Positions 46,587 to 54,933 of a stretch of 64,000 nucleotides of DNA are shown here, in pieces. The position numbers were made by a program, and so were the translations under genes. This stretch comes from JASGCP01 sp965263285. GTDB taxonomy: Bacteria > Bacteroidota > Bacteroidia > Chitinophagales > Chitinophagaceae. Below the pieces are notes generated by a model, which worked only from the letters and a program-made list of their open reading frames with translations, was not told where the DNA came from and did no database searches. Location: the NCBI GenBank assembly GCA_965263285.1, contig CBDHHD010000016.1, positions 1,736,001-1,800,000 on the forward strand, read 5' to 3'. The stretch's first letter is position 1. Every line of letters begins with the position of its first letter.

Positions 46587-47609
46587 ATGAAGTTCTCTGT
46601 TAATATAGAATTTTTGCCTAATCCCCAAGAAGATATAGATCCTTATATTTCAGTGTATAATAGAACAGAAAGAGAATGTTTATTTTTAGATCAATCTAAT
46701 TATGATTTAATATCTTTTGCAGAACATCATTTTTTTATTTCCCATGGTATTCTACCTAATGCGTTACTATATATATCCTACTTGCTTCCTAAAATGAAAA
46801 GAATTTGTTTAGCACCGGGCGTAACAGTGCTTCCGCATGGAAACCCTTATAGGACTACAGAAGAAATAGCTTTTTTGCATGCGTTATCTAATGGTAGAAT
46901 AGAAATACAGGTAGGAAGTGGATTAGGTGAGTTAGAATATAAAAATATTGGCTTGTTATCTACTTATGTTAATAGATACGAACGGTATAAAGATGATTTA
47001 CATATATTATTATCGTTATTGCGTACAGGTAAGACTCATTACCAATCCAAATATTGGGATGGTGCAGAAGAGGTAAAAATGAATTTTATGTGGTCGCCTG
47101 AATTAGCAAAATGCCCTTTTTCTTTAGCTGTACAAGGACCTTCTGCATTTGTAAAATATGCGGCCGAAAATCAATTAGGAATTATAGTTTCTCAAATAAT
47201 AGATATCCCTAAAATGAAAGAAATATTTTCTTATTATGATCAAAATATTGTACGGGAGGGGGGTAATATAGATAAAGGAGCTTTGAGATGGGTTTTTGTT
47301 GCAGAAACAGATGACGTAGCAGAAAAAATGGCTAAACCAATTTTGATTCAACGACATGAAGAAAAATTTAAGAAACATCCTGATTATATAGGATACGATT
47401 TTACGCAAATATATGCAGATAGGTTAGGAGATGGTATTTTAGTAGGTTCGCCTAAAACGATTATTAAAATGATAGAAAATATAGCTACTCAAACAGGTTG
47501 TAATCATATTAGTTCTATATTTCCGTCTTATATAGGTGAGAAAGAAATGTTACAATCGTATCAATTGTTTAGTAGTGAAGTGATTCCTTATTTTAAATCT
47601 CATTTGTAA
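46587..47609 (+). CDS. LLM-class (luciferase-like) flavin monooxygenase
   Basis: A 340-residue flavin-dependent monooxygenase of the bacterial luciferase fold. Features: F-A-E-H-H-F near residue 48, I-C-L-A-P-G-V-T-V-L-P near 75-85, the loop A-F-L-H-A-L-S-N-G-R-I-E-I-Q-V-G-S-G (FMN phosphate region) and V-Q-G-P-S-A near 180. It lies between the aminotransferase (4 bp) and the FAD protein (10 bp). Such enzymes in biosynthetic clusters often hydroxylate N or C atoms of the product. The reduced flavin must come from elsewhere. Confidence 0.87.
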   Translation: MKFSVNIEFLPNPQEDIDPYISVYNRTERECLFLDQSNYDLISFAEHHFFISHGILPNALLYISYLLPKMKRICLAPGVTVLPHGNPYRTTEEIAFLHALSNGRIEIQVGSGLGELEYKNIGLLSTYVNRYERYKDDLHILLSLLRTGKTHYQSKYWDGAEEVKMNFMWSPELAKCPFSLAVQGPSAFVKYAAENQLGIIVSQIIDIPKMKEIFSYYDQNIVREGGNIDKGALRWVFVAETDDVAEKMAKPILIQRHEEKFKKHPDYIGYDFTQIYADRLGDGILVGSPKTIIKMIENIATQTGCNHISSIFPSYIGEKEMLQSYQLFSSEVIPYFKSHL

Positions 47610-47619
47610 TTACAAAAAA

Positions 47620-49065
47620 ATGGAAAATAAACAAATAACTATTGCTATAGTAGGTGGTGGATATGTGATGGTAACCGCATTGTATCATATTTCAAAAATA
47701 ATATCATCTACTGACAAATTAGTGATTCTGATTTTTGAAAAGAGAAATAGGTTTGGAGATGGAATTTGTTTTAACAAAGATATTCAACAAGTTCGTTTTA
47801 ATGTTCCTAGTAGTATTTTAGGAGTTGATGGGGGAAAAAAAGATGAATTTGTTCAATGGCTTATACAAAAATATAGTAAAGAAGCAGATTTCTTAGAGGA
47901 AAGATATCTGTTTGGTAACTATCTTATAGAAAAATGTACCGACTTAATTTCAGAACTCACTATAAAAGGCCACAGTTTTCAGCTGATACCTGAAGAAGTG
48001 ATAGATATTTATAAAAAAGAAAACAATTATATCATTACTACTCTTTTAAAAAAAGTATATACTGCATCTTATCTTTTAATAACAGCTGGTATTAACGAAT
48101 TTAAAAATGTATTGAAAATAGATTCTTTTCATCATCATTATATTCATAACCCTTATACAAAACCGGATCAAATAGAGCAGATTAAGCCCCAAGACAACTT
48201 GTTGATTATAGGAACTTCTACAACTTGTTGGGATGTGCTTATTCGATTACAATCTCAACAGCATGTAGGAAAGGTTTATCTATATGCGGACAGTCGTTCT
48301 TTGGCTATAAAAGATTTTCCGCAACTGCAATCCGATCCTGAGTTTTTAATTTTTAATAAGGAACATGGTGCTCCTTTGAATTTATCGCAGGTAGTTACAT
48401 TATTGGTATCTAAAGCAAAAGAATTGTATAAAAAATATCCTTCCTCGTCTTTATTACAACATAAGGTGCCTATACAAATATCAGCAATAGAAAAACAATT
48501 AGAACATCAAAAAAAAGATATTTTCTTAACACTTATTCGTACAAATTTTTCTTATTTGGAAAATATATGGCAAGGTTTATCGGATCCTGACCAAAAAAAG
48601 TTCGGACAAAAATATCAACGAATGTTTAGGAAAATGATGATCACTTGTCCACCTGATATTTACAGTCTTATTGCGAATGAACTAAAAAAAGATAGAATTA
48701 GACCCTATAAAAAAAACATATCACATGTGGCTACTATGCCATCAAGTTTCCTAATTAATCAGGATATAGAACTACAATGGATTATTAATGCTACAGGACC
48801 GCATACTGACATTAAACATTCAAAACTTTATAATAACTTATTTAATAACCGCATTCTTATAAAGAATAACTTGGGAGGCTTAAAAGTGGCGCCTCATACA
48901 TTACGACTGATCAATGAAGAAAACAAAAATATAGGCAATGCATGGGCATTGTCTCCTGCTATTTTTGGCTCTATTTATTTTATTTACAATGTTGCTATTT
49001 TATCTCAATTAAGTAAAAAAATGATAGAAGATCTATATCAACAAATAAAAATAGATAAAAGGTAA
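47620..49065 (+). CDS. FAD/NAD(P)-binding oxidoreductase
   Basis: A 481-residue flavoprotein with an N-terminal dinucleotide fold (I-A-I-V-G-G-G-Y-V-M-V, residues 7-17) and the NAD_binding_9-like pattern F-G-D-G-I-C-F ... V-R-F-N-V-P-S-S. A second nucleotide-binding segment L-L-I-I-G-T-S-T-T-C-W-D lies near 197-208, and I-N-A-T-G-P-H near 390. It is the last gene of the aminotransferase operon. It could be an N-hydroxylase-like or reductase partner for the luciferase-like enzyme; this is not resolved. Confidence 0.75.
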   Translation: MENKQITIAIVGGGYVMVTALYHISKIISSTDKLVILIFEKRNRFGDGICFNKDIQQVRFNVPSSILGVDGGKKDEFVQWLIQKYSKEADFLEERYLFGNYLIEKCTDLISELTIKGHSFQLIPEEVIDIYKKENNYIITTLLKKVYTASYLLITAGINEFKNVLKIDSFHHHYIHNPYTKPDQIEQIKPQDNLLIIGTSTTCWDVLIRLQSQQHVGKVYLYADSRSLAIKDFPQLQSDPEFLIFNKEHGAPLNLSQVVTLLVSKAKELYKKYPSSSLLQHKVPIQISAIEKQLEHQKKDIFLTLIRTNFSYLENIWQGLSDPDQKKFGQKYQRMFRKMMITCPPDIYSLIANELKKDRIRPYKKNISHVATMPSSFLINQDIELQWIINATGPHTDIKHSKLYNNLFNNRILIKNNLGGLKVAPHTLRLINEENKNIGNAWALSPAIFGSIYFIYNVAILSQLSKKMIEDLYQQIKIDKR

Positions 49066-49117
49066 TCCTGCTAAAAAGATGTAGCCAGCAAATATCAAAT
49101 ATCAAATAGTTAGGGTA

Positions 49118-49822
49118 TTAATAGAAATGACTTTTATCTTTTCTATTCCATATCATTACCATTATAACACCTACGGCTGCTCCTCCTAAATGTGCCACAT
49201 GGGCTATATTATCGCCTGCTGAATTAGAAAAAGCCATGTATAGTTCAAAAGCGGTATATCCTAATACAATCCATTTGGCTTTGATGGGTACAAAAAAGTA
49301 TAAATAAATATAGGTATTGGGGAATAAGTAGCCAAAAGCTGCTAAGCATCCAAATACCGCACCCGATGCGCCAATAGTACCTTCATTGAGTTTTAAATAA
49401 TATACATCTCGCATTTCGTATTGAGTGATGGGGTCGGCCAAATGATAAGCATGAATGAGGTGTTGCATTTGAAAATATAAGATAGTAAGATGTGCAATGG
49501 CTGCTCCAATACCACATATAAAATAGAATGTAAAGAATCGTTTAGAACCCCATACATTTTCTAATACTGATCCAAACATCCATAGAGCAAGCATATTTCC
49601 AAATATATGCATAAAGCTACCATGCATAAATAGATGTGTGATAATTTGCCAAGGCTTAAATAAAGGACTTTGTAGGGTATGTAAAGCAAATAAGTCATCC
49701 ATGTCGAATGTAGGAGTGTGTGGGAACGTGTTTTGTGCAAGAAAAACGATGATGTTAATAATGAGTAAATTTTTAATTACTGGGGGAAGCATTTGAAATC
49801 TACTGGGTCTAAATTCAGTCAT
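49118..49822 (-). CDS. Rhomboid-family intramembrane serine protease
   Basis: A 234-residue membrane protein with about six hydrophobic segments. The catalytic Ser is in G-A-S-G-A-V-F-G (residues about 151-158) and the partner His in H-V-A-H-L-G-G-A-A-V-G near 210. The oxyanion-type H-x-F-x-N pattern occurs as H-I-F-G-N-M-L-A near 73. It starts 1 bp after the rlmD stop on the same strand, so they are probably cotranscribed. The substrate is unknown. Confidence 0.93.
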   Translation of the reverse strand: MTEFRPSRFQMLPPVIKNLLIINIIVFLAQNTFPHTPTFDMDDLFALHTLQSPLFKPWQIITHLFMHGSFMHIFGNMLALWMFGSVLENVWGSKRFFTFYFICGIGAAIAHLTILYFQMQHLIHAYHLADPITQYEMRDVYYLKLNEGTIGASGAVFGCLAAFGYLFPNTYIYLYFFVPIKAKWIVLGYTAFELYMAFSNSAGDNIAHVAHLGGAAVGVIMVMIWNRKDKSHFY

Positions 49823-49823
49823 T

Positions 49824-51245
49824 TTATTTCTTTTTTAATTGAATAATATTTTCAATATGATGTGTTTGTGGGAACATATCAACGGGTTGTATTTGTTCTA
49901 CTGTATAGTGTAAAGATAAGTTATTTACATCTCTTGCTTGTGTTGCCGTGTTACAGCTTACATATATAATAACGGGGGGTAGCATGTGTAATAGTGTTTC
50001 TATAAGGGTAGGGTGTGCACCTGCACGAGGAGGGTCAATAATTACAACATCTGGACGGCCATGGGTATCAAAGAAATGGTTGTTACATATTTTAGCAACA
50101 TCGCCACATATACATGTCATATTGACGATATGATTTAATTGAATATTTTCTTCTGCATCTTTAATGGCTGCAGGTACTATTTCAATACCTATGACTTTTT
50201 TTGCATGCGGACTAATAAACAAGCCAATACTTCCTATTCCGCAGTATAGATCATATACTATTTCTTTTCTTGTAAGGTTTGCAAAATCTCTTACAATTTT
50301 ATATAATTGTGCCGCTTGTAAGGAGTTGGTTTGGAAAAAAGATAGAGGGCTAACTTTATATAGAAAGTTTTCTAATCTATCGGTAATATAGGGGTGCCCA
50401 TAAAAGCAAATAGGGTTTAAGTTGTCGATGGCATCGTTATATTTTTCATTGATGGTATAAAAGAAAGAAGTAATATGTGGATATTGCTGTACCATATAAG
50501 AGAGGGTGGCTTGTATCCATTCTTCTTGTTGATAGGCAACTACTAAGTTAAGCATCCATTCTTGTTGAATCGTGTTGCGAATCATGAGGTTTCTTAACCA
50601 TCCTTTTTTTGTAATAGAGTCGTAACATGGATATCCTTGCTTGCAGACATAATTAAAGAGTGTATTTCTTATTTCATTACCCAAATGAGGTTGTAGATGG
50701 CATTGTTCTATAGGAACTACTTTGTCGAAAAAACCTTTAGGGTGAAAGCCAATAAACATCCCTTCGTTTTGTATGGTTTTATTTTCTTTTTTTAATTGAC
50801 GAAAGCTGTCTTCATCAATAAAACAACGGTTAGAAAAAGAATAGATCATTTTGTTCCTATATGCATAAGGCTGTTCGGCAGGAAGAATAGGGAGAATAGG
50901 AGGAATGGGTACTTTTGCAATTCTATTAAAATGGTCTGCTACTTGTTTTTGTTTGTACAATAGCTGTTTCGAATAGGGGAGCATTTGCCATACACAGCCT
51001 CCGCAGGTGCCAAAATGTTTACAAATAGGGGTTACTCTATCGGTTGCGTATTTGTGAAAGTAGAGAGGAAAAGCTTCTGCCCAATCTTTTTTGTTTTTAA
51101 AGACTTGTATATCTACCAGATCGCCTGGAACTGTTCTTTCTACAAAATATACTTTTCCTTCTATTCTTGTTAATGATTTCCCTTCAGCCGCATAATCTTC
51201 TATTATTACTTGCTTAATAACAGTTGGCTTCTTTTTATATTTCAT
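49824..51245 (-). CDS. rlmD: 23S rRNA (uracil-C5)-methyltransferase, RlmD/TrmA family
   Basis: A 473-residue RNA m5U methyltransferase. An N-terminal TRAM domain (about 10-65) is followed by C-K-H-F-G-T-C-G-G-C-V-W-Q, which with a later Cys would bind an Fe-S cluster. The catalytic domain has Y-D-L-Y-C-G-I-G-S-I-G-L-F, V-I-I-D-P-P-R-A-G and the nucleophile in I-Y-V-S-C-N-T-A-T. RlmD versus RlmC/TrmA specificity is assigned by the Bacteroidota norm only. A TATTTTTG motif sits directly upstream. Confidence 0.88.
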   Translation of the reverse strand: MKYKKKPTVIKQVIIEDYAAEGKSLTRIEGKVYFVERTVPGDLVDIQVFKNKKDWAEAFPLYFHKYATDRVTPICKHFGTCGGCVWQMLPYSKQLLYKQKQVADHFNRIAKVPIPPILPILPAEQPYAYRNKMIYSFSNRCFIDEDSFRQLKKENKTIQNEGMFIGFHPKGFFDKVVPIEQCHLQPHLGNEIRNTLFNYVCKQGYPCYDSITKKGWLRNLMIRNTIQQEWMLNLVVAYQQEEWIQATLSYMVQQYPHITSFFYTINEKYNDAIDNLNPICFYGHPYITDRLENFLYKVSPLSFFQTNSLQAAQLYKIVRDFANLTRKEIVYDLYCGIGSIGLFISPHAKKVIGIEIVPAAIKDAEENIQLNHIVNMTCICGDVAKICNNHFFDTHGRPDVVIIDPPRAGAHPTLIETLLHMLPPVIIYVSCNTATQARDVNNLSLHYTVEQIQPVDMFPQTHHIENIIQLKKK

Positions 51246-51250
51246 AGTAA

Positions 51251-51258
51251 CAAAAATA
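51251..51258 (-). promoter_or_regulatory. -7 element of the rlmD-rhomboid operon
   Basis: TATTTTTG on the minus strand, only 5 nt upstream of the ATG at 51245. If used, the transcript would start at or next to the start codon. Confidence 0.4.
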
Positions 51259-51294
51259 TAAACATCTATTGAAATAGAAGTATATAATTATTGT

Positions 51295-51630
51295 GGTATA
51301 ACGACTTTTTTAGTGAGCAGGTATTACAATACACCTTTTTTTTGTAATGACTCAGGTATAGATTCATTATTTGTTTTTTTATATCTTTTTCTTTCTTTTG
51401 TCTTGATACAAAATAAAGAAACAAAGAAAAAATCAAGCCTGCAGATAAAGAGCTACAAAATTACGACTCGCTACGCTAGCGAGAATGAATGGGATAGCTG
51501 GTCGCTTCGCTCACCTCGTTTTGTAACGCTCTTTATCTGAGGGCAGTCCTCATCAGATATTTCCTATTATTTCCATGTTTATATTTATTTTAATAATCCA
51601 TGCTTCCAGCACCTCAAAAAAAGCCGTAGC
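51295..51630 (+). repeat. Palindromic element with internal deletion
   Basis: A 336-bp copy beginning with an A-type end at 51295 and finishing with a B-type end (AGCACCTC A-run GCCGTAGC) at 51630. As at 22417-22788, the central hairpin is deleted (GAATGAATGGGATAGCTGG joins the halves). Confidence 0.8.
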
Positions 51631-51698
51631 AATTACAAATTTTTAAGCCCCTACAATTTATTATAATTAGTCTTATGTTTAATATTATTGTTTTTACC

Positions 51699-52997
51699 CT
51701 AATTTGAAGGAGTAAACGCAACAGAAGAAAAACGAATATTATTACTATTAAATACTTGTGTCCAAGTTTGTCCTCCGTCTTGTGTGCGATAGATAATACC
51801 ATTATTACTATTATCATTCTCCAACGCAACTCCATTTGTAGCAGATGAAAAAGCAACAGAAGAAAAATTGCTAGTATTAATATTTAATACTTTTGTCCAA
51901 GTTTGTCCTCCGTCAGCAGTGCGATATATACCACTCCCCACCGCCACTCCATTAGTAGCAGATGAAAAAGCAACAGAATAGAAAATATAACTATTATTAA
52001 ATACATTTGTCCAAGTTTGTCCGCCGTCTTGTGTGCGAAAGATATAACTATTATAACTATTCTCCCCCACCGCCACTCCATTAGTAGCAGATGAAAAAGC
52101 AACAGAATAGAAAATATAACTATTACCAAATACATTTGTCCAAGTTTGTCCGCCGTCTTGTGTGCGCAAGATAACCCCCCCCCCCACCGCCACGCCATTT
52201 GTAGCAGATGAAAAAGCAACAGAATTAAAATCATAATTACTAGATACTTGTGTCCAAGTTTGTCCGCCGTTTTGTGTGCGAGATATAGCATTCAATCTCA
52301 CCGCCACGCCATTAGTAGCAGATGAAAAAGCAATGGAAGAAAAAGCATAATTACTCAATACTTGTGTCCAAGTTTGTCCGCCGTCTTGTGTGCGAAAGAT
52401 ACCATTCGATCCCACCGCCACGCCATTTGTAGCAGATGAAAAAGCAATGGAAGAAAAAGCATAATTACTAAATACATTTGTCCAATTTTGTCCGCCGTCT
52501 TGTGTGCGATAGATACCACCACCCCCCACCGCCACGCCTATAACATTACTTACAGGTGGGATAGGAGTATTACCCCATTTTACATTAAAAGTAATAGGAG
52601 CAGTAGTTGTTTTATTGCCTAAGTTATCAGTAATCGTAAATATTATTTGTTTATTATTGTTTGGAGTATTAGAAGTATAGCGTATAGTATAATTGCCTTG
52701 TTTTACTCCTGTAATAATAGTAGAATTTGGATTTATACGATTGTTATTATAAAGCATTGTATCATTTGCAGTAATCGTATATAAAGCAGAGGAAACAGTG
52801 CCTGTAATATTGATATAAATATTTGGAGTATCTACACCTATATTTATAATGCCAGTCGTTACATTACCCGTAAGATATGCAAGAGCAGTAACGGTATTAC
52901 CACCGCTACCATTATTATTACTATTATTTGCAGTTGTTTTTGTACAAGCCACCAGTAAAGTAAAGGAAGCGAGTAAATAGAGTATTTTTTTAAACAT
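51699..52997 (-). CDS. Seven-repeat beta-propeller lipoprotein with Ig-like domain
   Basis: Surface or periplasmic lipoprotein of 432 residues. The signal peptide is M-F-K-K-I-L-Y-L-L-A-S-F-T-L-L-V-A-C, with lipobox LVAC and Cys18. Residues about 40-145 look like one immunoglobulin-like beta domain (Y-T-I-R-Y-T-S-N ... I-T-D-N-L-G-N-K-T). Seven nearly identical repeats of about 38 residues follow, with the pattern R-T-Q-D-G-G-Q-T-W-T ... S-V-A-F-S-S-A-T-N-G-V-A-V-G. The repeats are also alike at DNA level, so they can recombine. The coding strand contains an 11-G run (52175-52185) in the fourth repeat, which could switch the frame by slippage. At the present length the frame is open. It has its own perfect promoter and lies between two repeat copies. 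Confidence 0.85.
   Translation of the reverse strand: MFKKILYLLASFTLLVACTKTTANNSNNNGSGGNTVTALAYLTGNVTTGIINIGVDTPNIYINITGTVSSALYTITANDTMLYNNNRINPNSTIITGVKQGNYTIRYTSNTPNNNKQIIFTITDNLGNKTTTAPITFNVKWGNTPIPPVSNVIGVAVGGGGIYRTQDGGQNWTNVFSNYAFSSIAFSSATNGVAVGSNGIFRTQDGGQTWTQVLSNYAFSSIAFSSATNGVAVRLNAISRTQNGGQTWTQVSSNYDFNSVAFSSATNGVAVGGGVILRTQDGGQTWTNVFGNSYIFYSVAFSSATNGVAVGENSYNSYIFRTQDGGQTWTNVFNNSYIFYSVAFSSATNGVAVGSGIYRTADGGQTWTKVLNINTSNFSSVAFSSATNGVALENDNSNNGIIYRTQDGGQTWTQVFNSNNIRFSSVAFTPSN
51730..52530 (-). repeat. Intragenic tandem repeats of about 110-125 bp
   Basis: Seven copies of a unit with the core (plus strand) GTCCAAGTTTGTCCGCCGTC, then TTGTGTGCG, then CACCGCCACGCCATTTGTAG and AGATGAAAAAGCAA. 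They encode the propeller blades. The high nucleotide identity suggests recent amplification or gene conversion. Confidence 0.8.
52175..52185. repeat. Homopolymer run of 11 C (11 G on the coding strand)
   Basis: Eleven consecutive C in an AT-rich genome, inside the lipoprotein coding region, encoding part of V-G-G-G-V. A gain or loss of one base would truncate the protein after about the third blade. Confidence 0.9.
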
Positions 52998-53015
52998 GGT
53001 ATTATGTATATTTTA

Positions 53016-53047
53016 CAAATATAGAATTTTGAGGGATAATAGACAAA
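53016..53047 (-). promoter_or_regulatory. Promoter of lipoprotein 3
   Basis: On the minus strand, TTTG (53044-53047), 20 bp, then TATATTTG (53016-53023): a perfect Bacteroidota promoter, 19 nt before the ATG at 52997. Confidence 0.75.
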
Positions 53048-53062
53048 TTAATAGATAAAAAT

Positions 53063-53665
53063 GGCTACGCCTTTTTTAGTGAGCAACACCAAAGTATAAT
53101 GTGTTTTTTGTAATTACTCAGGTATAGGTTCATCATTTATTTTTGGCTATCCTTTTCTTTCTTTTGAGGTGCTTGATAGCATGGATTATTAGATAAATAG
53201 AAACATGGAAATAATAGGAAATGTCTGATGAGGCCTGCCCTCAGATAAAGAGCGTTACAAAACGAGGTGAGCGACTCGCTACGCTAGCGAGAATGAATGG
53301 GAGGCGGAAGTTTTTATATATGAATCGTTATGATGAGCTTATCCATAGTGATGTACATAAAAGATCACTATGGATATGCTCATCATAACGATTCATATAT
53401 AAAAATGTCCGCCTCCTATTCATTCTCGCTAGCGTAGCGAGCCGTAGTTTTGTCGCTCTTTACCTGCAGGCTTGATTTTAACTTTGTTTCTTTCTTTTGT
53501 ATCAAGACAAAAGAAAGAAAAAGATATAAAAATAAAATAGTAACCTCATACCAGAGTAATTACAAAAAAAAAGGTGTATTTTAATACCCGCTCACTAAAA
53601 AAGTCGTTATACCATATTTATTTTAATAATCCATGCTTCCAGCACCTCAAAAAAAGGCGTAGCCA
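53063..53665 (-). repeat. Palindromic element with hybrid A/B ends
   Basis: A 603-bp copy. The left end begins like B (GGCTACGCC) but continues like A (TTTTTTAGTGAGCA). The right side has an A end (53590-53613) followed by a B end (AAGGCGTAGCC, to 53665). Its central hairpin is the most perfect in the window: arms 53321-53352 and 53364-53395 pair over 32 bp with one T-T mismatch and an 11-nt loop. Confidence 0.85.
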
Positions 53666-53775
53666 TAAAAATATCCAAATCTCTTTACTGTATTAGCTTT
53701 GCTGTAAATCAAAAAATGAATAAAAAAGTGCTCTTTTTGTGGTTCAAAAACGACCTAAGTTCAAGATTTAAGTAC

Positions 53776-53800
53776 TTCAAAGTTAATACTTAACTTTGAA
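53776..53800 (-). terminator. Hairpin overlapping the ddl stop codon
   Basis: TTCAAAGTTAA (53776-53786) and TTAACTTTGAA (53790-53800) form a perfect 11-bp stem with a 3-nt loop across the ddl stop. No T run follows, so it may be an mRNA 3-prime stabiliser rather than an intrinsic terminator. Confidence 0.45.
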
Positions 53801-54914
53801 TGCAGCTATTATTATAATGTTTTATGGATTGTTTTTTTCTTTCAATGGCAAGTTGAATGAGCTTGGTAATAAGAGAGGGCAGGTTATATCCTAGCTCTTG
53901 CATGAGTCTTGGGAATATGCTATTAACAGTAAATCCTGGTAAGGTGTTTATCTCATTGATCATAAAACTATTATCTGATTCAACAAAAAAGTCTATTCTT
54001 GTTAATCCTGAGCATTCTAATAGTTCATAAGCGCGAATGGCTGTATTGCGAATATCGTTTGATAGAGATAGAGGTAAGTTGGTAGGGATAATTTCTTTTG
54101 TTTTGCTTTGCTTTGCATATTTTTCATCAAAGGTATAAAATGTATTTGAAGGCGCTATGAGTTCGCCTAATGGACTTGCTTCTATGTGTGGGCTGTTGCC
54201 AATAACACCACATTCTATTTCCCTTGCTTGAATGTTTTTTTCTATTAATACTTTTTTGTCATACTGAAAAGCAAGATTTAATGCTTTTTTAAAACTATCT
54301 TCGGTGGTTACTTTACTAATGCCTACCGAGGAACCTGAATTGGCAGGCTTAATAAATAAGGTATTTGTTTTTAATGTGTTGATGGCATCATTAAATTGAA
54401 TAGATGAGTGATGGATATGATGGATACATATATAGGGAGTGATAGGAATGCCTGCTTGTTGTAATAGCTTTTTGGTAATATCTTTATCCATTCCTATGGC
54501 TGATCCTAATGTAGTGGGGCCTACATAAGCTATGTTCATTATTTCTAAAAAACCTTGTAAATTGCCATCTTCGCCATTTGTTCCATGGATAATATTAAAT
54601 GCTATAGTGGCCTCATATAGTATTTGATGGGTTTGTAGATTGATGATGCTAGCTCCTTTTTTAGATCTTATCATACCAATAGGGCATGCATGGTGCATAT
54701 TAATTTTTTTTAATTCTCCCTTATGGGCTGTTGGTTCTTGAATAAAAAAGGGTTCTTCTTGTATATGCCACCAATAACCTTGTTTATCAATAGCAACTAC
54801 AATGGGGATAAATGCATTTTTGTCAATATGTTGTAAAATAGTTTGAGCAGATAACAAAGACACTTCATGTTCTGCAGATTGCCCACCACAAATAATAAAA
54901 ATAGGTTCTTTCAT
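53790..54914 (-). CDS. ddl: D-alanine--D-alanine ligase
   Basis: ATP-grasp ligase forming the D-Ala-D-Ala end of peptidoglycan precursors. Start I-F-I-I-C-G-G-Q-S-A-E-H-E-V-S-L-L-S-A; then H-G-T-N-G-E-D-G-N-L-Q-G-F (substrate loop), F-I-K-P-A-N-S-G-S-S-V-G-I (ATP), and N-E-I-N-T-L-P-G-F-T (metal/product). Length 374 is usual. It lies 19 bp downstream of a decarboxylase gene on the same strand. Presence of ddl implies a peptidoglycan-containing cell. Confidence 0.96.
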   Translation of the reverse strand: MKEPIFIICGGQSAEHEVSLLSAQTILQHIDKNAFIPIVVAIDKQGYWWHIQEEPFFIQEPTAHKGELKKINMHHACPIGMIRSKKGASIINLQTHQILYEATIAFNIIHGTNGEDGNLQGFLEIMNIAYVGPTTLGSAIGMDKDITKKLLQQAGIPITPYICIHHIHHSSIQFNDAINTLKTNTLFIKPANSGSSVGISKVTTEDSFKKALNLAFQYDKKVLIEKNIQAREIECGVIGNSPHIEASPLGELIAPSNTFYTFDEKYAKQSKTKEIIPTNLPLSLSNDIRNTAIRAYELLECSGLTRIDFFVESDNSFMINEINTLPGFTVNSIFPRLMQELGYNLPSLITKLIQLAIERKKQSIKHYNNSCIQS

Positions 54915-54933
54915 AATTAAAGATTAATTTAAT

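Noticed and set aside
51884..52291. Alternative frame within lipoprotein 3 (A-H-K-T-A-D-K-L-G repeats)
   Set aside because: It is a shadow of the tandem-repeat DNA in another frame. The other frame has a signal peptide, lipobox, promoter and propeller pattern.
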